Assembly: GCA_035772405.1 (NCBI GenBank)
Contig: JAYKKM010000496.1
Location: forward strand, 1,986,001 to 2,050,000
From: Chrysogorgia sp. JL179-B06
Taxonomy: Eukaryota; Cnidaria; Anthozoa; Scleralcyonacea; Chrysogorgiidae
Direction of reading: 5' to 3'
DNA: 64,000 nt
The notes beneath the pieces are model-generated. The model made no database searches. It was not told the DNA's origin and saw only the letters and a program-made list of their open reading frames with translations. Positions within the stretch are counted from its first letter, which is position 1; every line of letters starts with the position of its first letter. Of this stretch, positions 13,101 to 27,500 are shown one piece after another. The translations under genes were made by a program, and so were the position numbers.

Positions 13101-16100
13101 TCTTTGAACAATACACGGGTCCCTTGCCTGATTTTTTCGGCAGATTTATCGATGACTGTTTAGGAACAGCGTCGTGTTCACGTGTCCTTTTAGAGCAGTT
13201 CATCAACTTTGTTGATGATTTCCATCCTGCTCTGAAGTTAACGTGGGAAATCAGCGAGACCTCTGTGTCGTTCCTTGATATTTTAATTTCGATTAATGGT
13301 GATTTGCTGAAAACGTCGGTCTCGTACAAGCCTACTGACTCCCATAGTTATCTTCTATTTTGATCCTCTCATCCCAACCACACTAAGCAATCCATCCCTT
13401 ACTCTCAATTCTTGCGTCTTCGCCGCTTATGTAGCGACGACCAAGATGTTTAAGCCAAATCAATGGAAATGAGATCTTTTTTTGTCCAACGTGGTTACCC
13501 TACCAACCTTTTAGACCTCGCCGTTCAGAAAGCTTTTCTCGTCCCCCGTTTAGACGCCCTTGAACCATCTTTGGAACGAGTTTCAAACAATAAAATTCCT
13601 TTAGTTCTAACATTTCATCCTTTCAATTTTAAAGTTAAAAATATTATTAATCGGAATTTTCACATTTTACAAAATGATCCTGAGACGTCAGCCATTTTCA
13701 CCGACAACCCTTTGGTATCTTTTCGCCGTAATAAAAACATTCGTGACTCCTTAGTACATAGTGCCCTTCGGCACCAGCGGGAACATTTTCTTGCGGCCGT
13801 TCCCGCTGTAACACATGCCCCTTTCTCAATCCCACTACAGTTATTACTGCCCCCAAATTCGACCACACAATCCGTCATGCTTTTTCATGCACATCCACCA
13901 ACATAATTTATTGCATTTCTTGCGATAAATGCCCTAAAATCTACATCGGTGAAACTGGGCGACGCCTTTCAGACAGGTTTGCTGAACATCTTCGTTCCGT
14001 GAGGATCAATGATGGTGACAAACCTGTAGCCCGCCATTTCAACAGCTCCAACCATTTGGTTTCAGACATGAAAGTCTGTGCCATCCTTCCCATCTCCGGT
14101 GGCAACGATAACCGCTAGCGGCAAGAGAAGCGTCTCATTTTTAAACTTGGCACCACACATCCTCTTGGTCTTAACGAACGTTTTTCTTTTATTTAATTTC
14201 CTAAAAAAATTTTGTTATTTTATTTTGCTTGGAACTTTTTATTATTAGCTTATGCACTTTCACTCCTTTTCAAGTCTTTGTTTCTATTATTATCGCCTAA
14301 TCCCCTTGAATATTGGACCTGTCATTTCTCCCACCCCCTCAGTCTGCTTATTGATCGACCTTAAAAATAGCAAATGATTTAACTTTTCCCATCTCATTAA
14401 TTATTAGTTAGTTTATTTCCCGTGCATTTGATTGGCTAATTTCTACCTGTGACACTCTTTTGGCATATATATAAGGCCTATTTATTTTATTTCATCTCGT
14501 CTTACTCTGATGAAGGGCTCCGCTCGAAACGTCAGTATCTCGTCACTAAATTCTTGGCAGTTTACCACCTTTTCACTTTGCTATAATATTCAAAACACTG
14601 TCTACGCAGCACTCTACTTTTTTACTATCTATATATATATATATATACAACACACCCAAGGAGTCTTGGTAGCTCAACGGTTAGAGTGTCTCGCCGGCAA
14701 TCAGAAGGCTAAATAGGTTCGATTCCTGTCCGGGACTGAGAAATATTTTCTGAGGATTTGAGCTTGACGCGATCTTTCATAAATTGTCCGAAATAAAGTT
14801 TGCTTTTCATTATTACGAGCCATTTTCTATATCATAAAATAAATGCTTCATGGTTTCTACAAGTTTTGGATGCACGCAGGAAGTTGAGAGAACGAAAAAA
14901 GCTAAGCATTCCATAATTTAAATTTAACTTACCACTTGTCGCTGGAGAGTAATGGATACAATTTGGTTTCGAAGGTGATGCTGAAATTTTATAAAAATAT
15001 TGACTAGCATAAGAATACTTACAGTTGAAGTAGTGTACAAATAGACAAACATAAATGAGATGACCTACGATTTTGGTAAAGCTCAATTCTTAAGGCAATC
15101 ATGCTGTTCCATGTCTTGGGATAAATTCTTATGGATGACATCGACACTGGTACCAAAAATAAATTTTTTACGACAGACGACACATCACTGTTTCCAGAAA
15201 ATACTTTGAGTTCATCCCATTCCTGAAATCAAGGATTAATTTGAATTTATCAATAAATTGGTGACGGACGATACATGGACGATCGTCAACCTCGTATCCT
15301 CAGAAAAATGAGGATACTGTACGAGCTTGACGATCGTCCATGTATCGTCTGTCTACTCCAAACGCTCCCACACCCACTACAACAGTGTATATATTAATTA
15401 AGAAATAGAAAACATTTTCCGTGTTTACATACAGTTATATAAACACGAGTGGAAGTTTGGGAGAACGAGAAATCATAGTGCCCGTAGGGCGAGTGTTTCC
15501 ACGCGATTTCGAGTTCTCCCAAACTTCCACGAGTGTTTATATAACGTATGGGAACACGGATAAAAATGTTTTCTATTTCTTTTATAAAATCTCTCACACA
15601 TTCACTACAACTCTCTCACATTCACTACAACAGTGTATATATTAACACAAACTTGTGACGTTTCAACAATAAGAACAAAGTCTAGGGACGAGATTAAAAA
15701 GATATTTAAAGTTAGAAATTACAAATACTACGATTCTATAAATTATTTAAATAAGGATAATATAAACCATATCCCATGTCTTCAACTACAATCAAATGCT
15801 ATAGTATATTCTCCTACCAAAAATTAACAATAATCAACAACATACCTTGTACCATTTCCAACTACTACTACTAAAACGTCCTGTCGCAAATTGCAAAGTG
15901 TATGTTCTTACATAGTTTCTTCCACCAGATCTTTGGGAACCCTGTGTAGCAATTCCTGTTATATATTTGGTAGTACCCAAGTTAATCTAAATATAAAAAA
16001 TATCTTTAATGATTGTAATACATATAGACTCTATACTTGGCACCTTTTCATTTTAGAGCGCAATTATTATCTGTAATCTTAGTAGGTGTTAGACAAGTTT

Positions 16101-19100
16101 TTCGATTTAAACATATAATTTGTTTCATTCCTTTCCAAATTAATTACTATTTTTTGTATTTTGACCAAATAGTCATTGTAATCGCTATTATCGCGACTTT
16201 TGCTTGCTCGCAGGAAATCGTTTAGTTTAATTCTATCGAATTTAAATCTAGAATAATAGTCAGGAAACTTAATTTTAAGGTAACAAATAATTTCCCAACG
16301 CAACCAGGTGACAAATCAGACATAGTTTGACGCTACTCTGGCTTTAAAAAGTTTTTTGAACGTAACTCTAAAAGTTACTGTCCATGACCCAACGTTTCGA
16401 CACTCCAGTCTAGTGTCTTCATCAGGAGTGATCGTTGCAAAGTTAGAGTCCCTATTTATACCTTCATGGAACCGATGATGACGTTATCTATTAACAAGAT
16501 AACCACCGTCATCGCGATTCAATGGGGAGTGGGCGCTATTGATATGCCAAGCCTCCAGACAACGTCCTCTGATGGCACCGTGGATTAGTGGTTATAATTT
16601 TGGAATTTTCCCACGCAATCTCATGGTAGGTTACGCACGCGTGCTCCGACAAAGCAGAATTTTCCTTTTTACTCGGGCTACTGTGGTAGCCGAGTCTAGG
16701 TTTCGGCGTTTTTTTTTGGGTCGGGATTAGGCCCCAACAGGCTTTGCGAACTGAGGCATATGAGTATATCTATGCCTGTCATGCATGTGTCTTCTTTCTT
16801 TTCGTGGTTGGAATCGAAGCGAAGTGTTTTTGCCAGTGATTGCTTGGAAGCGTTCAAACTTATATGGCTGGAAAGTAAATCCCACAGCTTTTGCGACTTG
16901 GGCGTGCTACCTTGAAAAATCGTCACAGAACAGTACAAACTCGAAAACAATCTCTCAAACAAGCTACAATAAAGCCGACTTGATAGGTTATATGAATGAT
17001 GTATTGAAATCAGTGATTGAAATACGTTAAATGTATTTACGTTAAATGTATACACTATCAGCCAGGCATCTCCCACTGAAAGAGAGGTTGATGTCTGTAT
17101 ATACAATGAAGAAAAATATCATTGCCTCTCTTCATCTCAACATTTAGTTGAAAACCCTTGCCAAACAACATTGCTTCAGCCCTACTTGGGCCATAATTTG
17201 TCCTTTGTTTTCGACTATAAACATTGAAGCCATTTATCTGGGATTATAGTTTTTATATTTTGAGAAAGGATATCTCTTATCTCTTATCCTAGGTGGGATG
17301 TGCAGATCATTAAAAAGGGGTATGGACTAATAGCGGCTGCTGACGCGCCATTTGTATGCTCAAGGTCTACCTCGGTCTGTTCGTGTCTGTTTCGTAAAAT
17401 ACATGTAAAGCGCTTTGTGACAATGTAATAAAGCGCTATATAAGAATTAATGGTTAATGGTTAATCTCAAGAACCATTTGACCAATTTACTTAACATTTT
17501 CAGCACTTATAGATATCAATGGGTTACTTGGGATTAGCCTCCTCCGCAGGCAAATCTGTGAATTCGTTTTTCCGAGTCAAATAGCTTCCAAGGGGGAAGT
17601 ATAGGGATTGTGAAGGGATAATTTTCCTCTCCCCATGCTCTTGTTAATTTGTCTGGCTCGGCCAAAACAGCCTTGGAAGCGATTTGACTCGGGAAAAATA
17701 AGGCACAGAGTAGCCTGCGGAGGAGGCTAACTTGAGATCAGTTGCGAGTTTTGTCATATTATCTTTTTCAGAGAAATTATTCAAAAAATAGATCAATAAG
17801 TAATATGTTAATTTAGCGTCGTGCGTGACTTGAGTTTTTCAAATATTCCAAAATCGTCAATACATCCCTGCCACAATAATAATAATAATAATTTATTAAG
17901 CATATTACAAAGTTTCAATGCTTTACAGGTTATTTTAGGAATATAAAATGAATTACAAAATTAAAGAAAACTACAATATTGAATAATATTTAAACACATG
18001 CTACAGTAAAACTAGTTGAAACAAGAAATTACAAATCAAAAAAATTATGGAATAAGTGGGTCTTAAGATAGGATTTAAATGAGTTTAAAGATTCCGCATT
18101 TTTTATTAGAAGGGGAAGCTCGTTCCATAGACGTGGTGCAGCAACTGCGAAAGATCGTTCACCGTAAAACTGTGTATTACACTTAGGGACGACAAGAAGA
18201 TTCTTATTGGCTGAACGAAGAGAACGCGACGGTCTGTAGGGAGTGATAAGTTCAGTTATGTAGGAAGGAGCCTGGTTATGAAGAGCTTTATAAACAGTTA
18301 CAAGTATCTTGAATGTTATCCTCAATCGAACTGGGAGCCAATGGAGCTGTCTGAGTATAGGCATAATGTGGTCAAACTTTTTTGTTCTTGTGACAAGTCT
18401 TGCCGCGGTGTTTTGCACGCGCTGAAGTTTGGCAATTTCCGTGTCAGGGAGTCCAATCAACAAGCTGTTGCAGGAGTCTACCTTAGAAGTTATAAATGCA
18501 TGGACCAGTCGTTCAGTATTCTCCCTATCAAGGTATTTCCTAATTCTGCCTATGTTCCTGATGGAGAAGAACGCTGATTTGCATAGGTTGTTTACATGCT
18601 GTGTCATCTGTAAATGGTTATCGAATATTGCTCCAAGGTTGCACGCTGTAGGTGTTGGTGTGATGTTAAATCCATTCACATTGATCCCTGGGATAGGAGA
18701 GTGTGCCGAGAAGCGCGAAGTCAAATGAACAATTTCGGTCTTGTCTGGATTGCATGCTAGGCCGTTGGTTGTGCACCAAATTAGGATGTCTTGAATACAC
18801 AGTTCAAGCTTGGACAGCACTACAGGGCGATCTTCGATTGAATCAATCGATATATGCACCTGAGTATCATCAGCATACATCATCGCACTCAGACCATGCG
18901 CCAGGATTACGTCCTCGAGAGGGGCGAAGAATAAGGAAAACAGGAGGGACCCAAGCACAGAACCCTGAGGTACACCAAATTCAAGAGGTTTCTCCTGGGA
19001 GACACCGTCCTTGATGATGACTTGTTGGGACCTGCCTGTCAGGTAGGATCTAAACCATTCTAACACTGTACCAGTGATTCCATAACGACGTTGTAGCCGA

Positions 19101-22100
19101 GATAGAAGAGCACTGTGGTCGATAGTATCAAACGCAGATGACAGGTCGAGAAGAACTAAAACAACCTCTTGACGTCCATCTATCGCAATCAACATATCGT
19201 TGCAAACTCGTAATAGTGCCGTCTCAGTACTGTGGAAGTGCCTATATGCCGACTGGAATTTTGCCAGCAATCCATTAGTAGTAAGATAATTCAGAGCTTG
19301 AGTAGCAACAACTCGTTCCAGCGTTTTCGAAAGAAAAGCAACGTTTGAGATGGGACGATAGCTTGGATACTCCTCACGATTGAGGGTATGTTTTTTGATC
19401 AACGGATGAATTAGCGCTTTCTTAAGTGATGTAGGGAAAACACCCAAGGACAATGAACTATTAATGATAGCAGTCAGTGATGGTGCCAAGACGTCAATAG
19501 ATTGCTTCAGGATGTTAGTCGGAATAGGATCTAGTTTGCAAGACTTTGGTTTGGTTTTTTCAGTTCGCAAAGCCTGTTGGGGCCTAATCCCGACAATACA
19601 CAACACCATCCCTGTATATAATATTTTTTAAATAAATATAAACTAAAGCATCTGTTTTCCATAGTAAGAAATATTTTCTCAACATGTCATCATGTGGTCT
19701 CTTTGACAGCTTTGTTGCCATAGATTGCTATGGTATTGGTATTACATTGGTATTGTAATAACCACAGATACAAATTGTATATGAATCTGTGATTGATAAG
19801 CTATCTGTTGATATATAGTTTTACCATAGTCTTAAAGTAAACTACACCATTTATAAGCTGATAAAAAGAAGAAACACATTTTCCTTAGTTTCGGTTAACC
19901 CTTCACTTACATGATTACGCACTCTTTGCCACCTTAAAAGCGCCTTTACAACGAAATTACCACAGAAATGAAATAAAATCTATCTCCGGCAGGTACTGTT
20001 TAGCAAATCGTCAGCAATATTTTCCTGATATCCACGCAAAATCGTCTCTGCAGGTTTGTTTTATAACAAGTACGATCGTACCACTGGACCAGGAACTGGC
20101 CGAGTTTGCATGTCGTGCAAATCATGAACTTCTCGTTAAAGGTTCGAAATCTTCGAAATTGCGAATTAACAAATAATCGAATAATCGAAGTTGCTGCTAC
20201 TCAGCGGTATTAAGGCATGGCTCTTGACTTCGATACTGAAATTTCCTATTTTCCAGAGATTTTGTCCAAACTAAGTCAAACTTATAAAACATATTGATCA
20301 TACAGTTGGAACTAATTTAAGGTTTCGTTTCCATGGCAACAAGGTCACGTGACTCATTGGTGGCCATATTGGATGAAAACTTAAAACGTTCTTGAGGCAC
20401 GCGAATATATACAATTTAAACAATTAAACAGCGCAATTTGATGAAAAGTTTAATTACGTTTATCATGTTAAGTTGATTGGTAGGAATCAATTTGCATAAA
20501 CAAAAATATTAGAGAAATTGTAATTAGAGGAAAAATCATTCGTTAAAAGTTGCCTTTTACGGTAAAGCTATACAATCTGGCAACTTAGCTTGATAAACTA
20601 GATCAATATTTGCATCAAATTACGCTGTTTAATTGTTTAAATTATATATATTCGCATGCTTCAAGAACGTTTTATATTTTCATCCAAAATGGCCGCCAAT
20701 GAGTCACGTGACCTTGTTGTCATGGAAACAAAACCGTAAATTAGTTCCTACTGTATGATAAATATGTTTGGTAAGTTTGACTTAGTTCGGACAAAATCTC
20801 TGGAAAATAGGAAATTTCAGTTTCGAAGTCAAGAGCCAATGCCCCTGAGTATTAACGTTTATTCTCATTTCTAATTATTATCACTTAAATATTATTTATT
20901 ATACTTATTATTAATTACCAATATGTATAATTAAATGTGTCTTTTGTACTTTCATGTATTTAATACATATATTTTAACTATAGCCTTTTTATTCTTTGTA
21001 TACATTGTATATTTGTAATTTACACGGGTTAGCGTATTTTTAAATAAAGCTATTCATCAATTTGCGAATTAATGAAATTTCAACACTCTTTCAACTAAAT
21101 TTGTTGCCACGGTTGACACTCAAATTTACTTCACCCATATTTTAAAACATGGATTCAACACTCACAATTTTATAACACCATCACTATCGTATTTCAACCA
21201 CCACTTGAGTGTAAATATCATATTACATTTATAAATTAGGCCAGTTTGGTTACAACACAACACAACACAACACAACACAACACAACACCTTCGTTTGAAA
21301 GAAATCTGTTAAAACGCGAAGGTGAATTATTGTCAAACCCGTGGCGCAAAGGAACTCACTTTTTAAACTTATGAGTATATCTAAATAAATCGATATTGTT
21401 TTTCATATATTTATTTACATTCAATGTAAACTTGAGAGAAATTAAACGAAAATTCTCGGTTCAACTTCATATGGCAAACGTCGACACAGTTCCTGCTGCC
21501 ATTGTAGGGTTGTTGACAGAATTCTAGTGAATCCATCATTTGATGGTGTGACCGAATTTTAAATATTTGTTCAGTGCAAATGCTTATAGGTCCGTAAAGA
21601 ATTAATTCTTGGTGGGCAATTGAGGTTTTCAGCTCACTAATACCACGATCACGTCGGATGCTTCAAACTGATTTATTTTGATATGGGGTTTGTCTTGAGA
21701 CAAGTACTTGTTTTGTACCAGAGTGAGGAAGACTTGTTTGACCTACTGGAATTCAAATTTTATAATTATACATTCTGCGGGAATTGCGACAATAGTGTTC
21801 AGGACATGCCGATTTGATTGGTTACAACCAATAGACACAATTGACACAAATGGCGTGAAGCAGGCTAGAAAAGTTCATTTCTCTTGTCTAATAGCGAAAA
21901 ACGGGCCTTGAGAAAATCTAGCCAACGGCTTTAAATTTAGTCAAAAATGTAATGCTTATAGTACATATACGGCTATAGGTAAAATTAGTTAATTTGTTTT
22001 TGGTTTTTAATCGCGTTCTGGTTTCAATCGATCATCTTTCCATCTTGCGGTAGAAATTTGTGATTTCGCTAGCAACTGAGGGTGCACTTAACGTCTTAAT

Positions 22101-24371
22101 TCAACCTGCCACTGCAGGTTTATTGTTTAGTAGTTTACTCAACATTAATCAACATGCAATTGATTGAAGACAGCGTGGTGTCGCATTAAATTCAAATCTT
22201 GAATGGGCGAACGTCACAATAAACTTTGTTCTACTTTTGCTTTCTTTGTGTCGCGTATAATAATAGTTTAATTTATATAGCGCCTATAACAAGAAGATCT
22301 AAGCGCTTTACAATCTCTGCTATAAAAATATATATAAAAAATTTACAATTCATAAGCTTATTGAATATAACCAGATATAACAAATTAAATACATTACAGT
22401 ATGCTCACTAGCCTGCCGGCTCTCCGGCGGGGGGAACTGGCCACGTTGAACATCTGGATGTATAATGAGACACTTTCAGGGCTTCTGAAGACTGAAGAAC
22501 CCGTCAGCCGTGTCAGACATGAGCTGAAAGGAGATTGTTATTCATGAGGGCTACGGGGTGCTCTATACTACATCTGTAAAATGTGAATCTTACGAATACA
22601 ATTCTTATAAAATTGATAATTCATAGTTAGGAAATTCAACTACAGCTATATATTATCTACGACCTGTCCTCTGTCATTCACTGTATGAATTACATTGATG
22701 ATAGAATTTTAACAGCTGTTTATAAAACAAACCTGCAGAGATTACACTTTTGATCGCAATGATTGTTTTAAAAGTTAAAACCGTTCGTCAAGCGGCCTGA
22801 AATTATAGTAGCGTTACTGTAGACATTCTGACACGCAATTTGAATAATCCATAAAGCACAAACTGACATACAGTAATTGGATGCTGTTATTTTAATCAGC
22901 GAGACCACCGGGAAAACTATTTATGATATGTTGAGTCGGCATGTGAACCCCTTGCGAAACTTGAATGCGTCTTTCGTATGATTATATATGTGAAGCCTGT
23001 GCCTTCTGTCATGCGACGGGGCTTCGCCTTGCGAGGGGATTAAATATTTTATGATCTAGCTTTGAGTTCATTTTTCTTTTACTAAGTTCATTTGTTTTTT
23101 GCCACTGACATCTTTTAAATTTTTATGTAATGACATTTTATTATATATATTATATTCTATTTTATTTCATTTCTTTGTCATTAATATTGTATAATGAGTC
23201 ACCTACCTGTAAATATTCGCCATACCTACTTGTGTATGGCATCCAGGCACCTGAACCATAAAGTCTTGCATTTGTGGCGGAATAATAATAGTAGCGATAA
23301 TAATAACGGTTATACTGTTCAGAAACGCGTTTTACACTTGATGCATCCATTCCATAGTGGCCAGATTGAATTCCTAAAGATACCATGTTTTCCTCTAAAA
23401 AATATTATTAATTAGTGATATTTAAAAATGTTTTCATCAAACAACTTTTACTTTTAAAATATATATTATCAAGTATAAAAAGTAAAGGTAAATTTATATA
23501 TTACAGAAGTATATAACTTATATAACTTAATATATTATATGTTATAAATTTATAAATTATAGAGGTATATAACTTATATAATTTAATATATTATATGTTA
23601 TAAATAGTAAATGTATATATTACAGAGGTATATAACTTATATAACTTAATATATTATGTTATAAATAGTAAATGTGTATATTACAGAGGTATATAACTTA
23701 TATAACTTAATATATTGTTATAAATAGTAAATGTGTATATTATAGAGGTATATAACTTATATAACTTAATATATTATATGTTATAAAATAGTAAACGTAT
23801 ATATTATAGAGGTATATAACTTACATAACTTAATATATTATATGTTATAAATAGTAAATTTATATATTATAGAGGTATATAACTTATATAACTTAATATA
23901 TTATATGTTATAAATAGTAAATGTATATATTATAGAGGTATATAACTTACATAACTTAATATATTATATGTTATAAATAGTAAATTTATATATTACAGAG
24001 GTATATAACTTATATAACTTAATATATTATATGTTATAAATAGTAAATTTATATATTATAGAGGTATATAACTTATATAACTTAATATATTATATTATAA
24101 AGGTAAATTTATAAATTATAGACCATATGCTTTCAAAAAGTGTTAATTCTCAGCAGTCATGATAGGACAAGAGCGCTCCTTCTAGGCCGACATGTCCATG
24201 GGCCCCTCCACAAATACATTGAACACATTAATACTTTCATACCCGAAGCACTTCACAAAAAAAGAGATTTAAATAATTTAGATGACTTAAAGAGAATTTT
24301 TGAGTTCAGAGTCTTTCAGGTCCGAAATAAAATATATAAATAACTGACTCAATAAATCAATAAATAACTCA

Positions 24372-24426
<55 letters not shown>

Positions 24427-24524
24427 GTTTGTAAACAATAAATAGGTTCAAGTAGTCAATTATAAATTACCTAAATTAGTGAGATTTATAATTGTATATA
24501 TATAAAGAATTTCAATAAAGTTTC

Positions 24525-24570
<46 letters not shown>

Positions 24571-27500
24571 GTTATTATTATAGCAGTATGACACGTATGA
24601 ATGCTAATTACATAAAAAGTAACACAGGGCGTTAGTACGTAACCTATGTTGCTGTCAAGGATTAATATAAAACAAATTGTTGTAACAGAATATCTACTAA
24701 AACTTAATAAGTCTAAATGTTTAAAAGTCATTAAAATTATCTACCAGCTAATATCGTAAAAATTATCAGAGGATTATCTATCTCCTTGGTATTTTTGTCT
24801 TCTTATATACAATCAGGCTATATTAAATATTTCATCTGATTTGACTTCCTTTCATGATGTAATGATTTTAAATGTTCGTGCGATGTTTAGGGTTCTGTAG
24901 ATCACTGATCTCTGCATCCTTAATAGTACGTTTCTTTCACGAGGCTCCAGCATCTTTCGCATTGTAGTATCCAAATATCTGTACCATCCTCCAAGGACAT
25001 CAATAATCACATTGTACTGTTCCACTTGGTACCCAGGGTAGTGTTGTTTAAGTTCCCATCTCAGGGAGCCGTACTTTAGCGTTTTCTCCTCATCGTTCTT
25101 TTCACGGTTGTTAATCCACGGACAGCTCATCTCTACAGCCATTACTTTCTTACTTTTGTGATCTACGAACCGAGCATCTACTCTATTTGCGGTCACATAG
25201 TTGTACTCTACATATACCGATACATCCCAGAATGCTAGCGCATCCTCAGATTCGTAAATAGGGTCCGGTACTTTTGGGGAGTACCACGGTGGAACTGTAC
25301 TCGCTAGCTTCATCACCTTCAGCATCTCGAAGAAGAGGATTTTTAAGGCTGCATTGTGTCTTGAGAGATACTTGTTTTGTGCCAGTGCTGAACCCTGCTA
25401 ACACATATGCAAGGCTCTCCGCTGCCTTACCACACAATCTGCACATGACGTCATCAATCTGGCTTGTCTTCGTTTTATTTGATGTGTACACCTTCGTTCG
25501 AGATAACTGTTCGTAGAGCTCCATCATCCCAGCTATGATGTGCGAGGGTGCATGTTTCCACTCCTTCAGCCATGCAAAACATCCTGTTTGGTTCAGTTTT
25601 TGATCATCCCATCTGGATTTTAGAAATTTCCCTTGTCACTTTTCACCTCGAATTTTATCTCGAAGCTGTTCCTCAACTGCTGTCTTCAGTTGTTTCTTAA
25701 CCTTCTCTACATGCCATTTCCCCTTTGTTGTTGCTGGACGTGGGGTGTGTGGGTGACTTAAGTTTGTGATTCCAATCTCGTTAGCATATTTTAACACCTC
25801 CTTTACTAACGATTGATGGCCTTGATCAACTGCTCTTTCTTCAATCTCCTGAACCAACTGTACTGTGGGATCTGTGTTTCTATGCAACTTGATACCTGCT
25901 TTGATCTTGGTTAGCTTGTACTCGTTCTCCACAGAGCAAAGACCACGCCCTCCTTTGTCTCTCGGTAGGTATACAAAGGCCGTTGATCCCAACGGATGTT
26001 TCCCACCACTCTCCACGATAATCTTCCACGCGTCTCTGTCAAGCTGTCTCAACTCTGCCAGCGGCCAGTGCTGTGTCCACATGAGATAAGAGAGCACTGG
26101 CATTGCAAGTTGATTGTAATCGGATAGTGGGCTTGACCAAATGATCGATAATCTTTGGAGGAAGACTTTCGCTGCGCATTCTAGCACCAACTTCTCTTCT
26201 TGAATCAGCCTCTCTGGAACGCCCTAAAATTTGTACTGTGTCTCCTCTTTAAGATATTCTATAACCGCTGATTGATCTAGATTCAGATCCTCAGCCTCCT
26301 TAATGTGTATTACATTACATTTATTGGGGTTCCATTGGAGACCAATGTCTTCCATCGCAGTTTTGTCGATTTCAGGACTCTACTCAACTTCGTCTTTGAT
26401 GCTGCGAAAACTTTAAGATCATCAACGTAGAGTAGACTCGTTATCTTCCAGCTTATCGGCTTGGATACCCTGTATCCTTCGGTGGAACTCAATTTCCAGG
26501 CAACTGGGTTTAGGTACAGCGTAAATAACTGGGCACAGCGCATAACCTTGAGGGAGACCCTTGTTAAAGTAAATTGTTCCAGAGGACTCTTTACCGCATT
26601 TGGTATTAACCACGATCTTTGTGTTCCAGCTTGCTCATAGGTTATATATAACTCTACACAACAATACTGAAAATCTGTGCACCTGCATCATCTTCTTTAA
26701 CCATCCATGGTCTACGGAATCATATGCCTTTTTCACGTCAATCCACGCCATGCTCAAATTTCGTTTACCTCTATGACAATCTAATGTGACCATTCGGTCA
26801 ATTAACAGATTGTCCATTGTTCCACTACTGCCGATCTTTGCACCTCTTTGCTGTCCTTCCATTAATTCATAATCATGATCCATAGGTCTTAGCAGACAGG
26901 ATGTGAACTACTTGTACATGTTATTTAGACAGGTAATCGGTCGTTGATTCTCACTAGAGAACTCTCCAGGTTTGGGAGTGAGCTTTGTTTTTCCCTCTGA
27001 GAACCACAAAGGATACCTCTCGGTATATTTCGAGATGGCCACGAAAGCTGAAGTCACATCGTGGAGAGAGTAGGCCCGTTTATTATTGGTGGTTCTATTA
27101 ATGTTGCGTGCAGATATAACTCTCTTGTATACATGTCTCAAGAGTTTGCATGAGAGAGTTCATATTCTTCGTCATGGATTGACATTGTCTTCACTAATAA
27201 TGCTGGAAACATGCACGTCGAAAACACTAACTCGGATTTGAAATTTATTTCATATGAAATTATTTCATTATTATTATTTCATATTAAATTTATTTCATAT
27301 ATCATATTTTGACAGGGTATAAAAACATTAGCCGGCATTTTGTTTATGTCTGTTCCAAATGAAAATATTTGGTTTATGTTGCTTTATACTTGGAATTTTT
27401 TAAAAAGGTGCAAGTCTTAACCCGTTTTAACACGCGCCTGATACTGCACATGGAGATTAAAATAAAACCCTTGAAATCAAGTACATGCATGTGTATGTAA

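Noticed and set aside
15065..15069. Alternative donor GTCATC for exon 4
   Set aside because: It would leave two bases and give a frame (SITFETK) that does not match the phase of exon 6; GTAGGT is a better donor and keeps all phases.
18278..19014. Plus-strand frames of about 100 codons
   Set aside because: Antisense shadows of the L2-like reverse transcriptase.
24140..24343. A short plus frame DRTRALLLGRHVHGPL...
   Set aside because: Too short, unknown and next to microsatellites; could be a piece of an unknown repeat.
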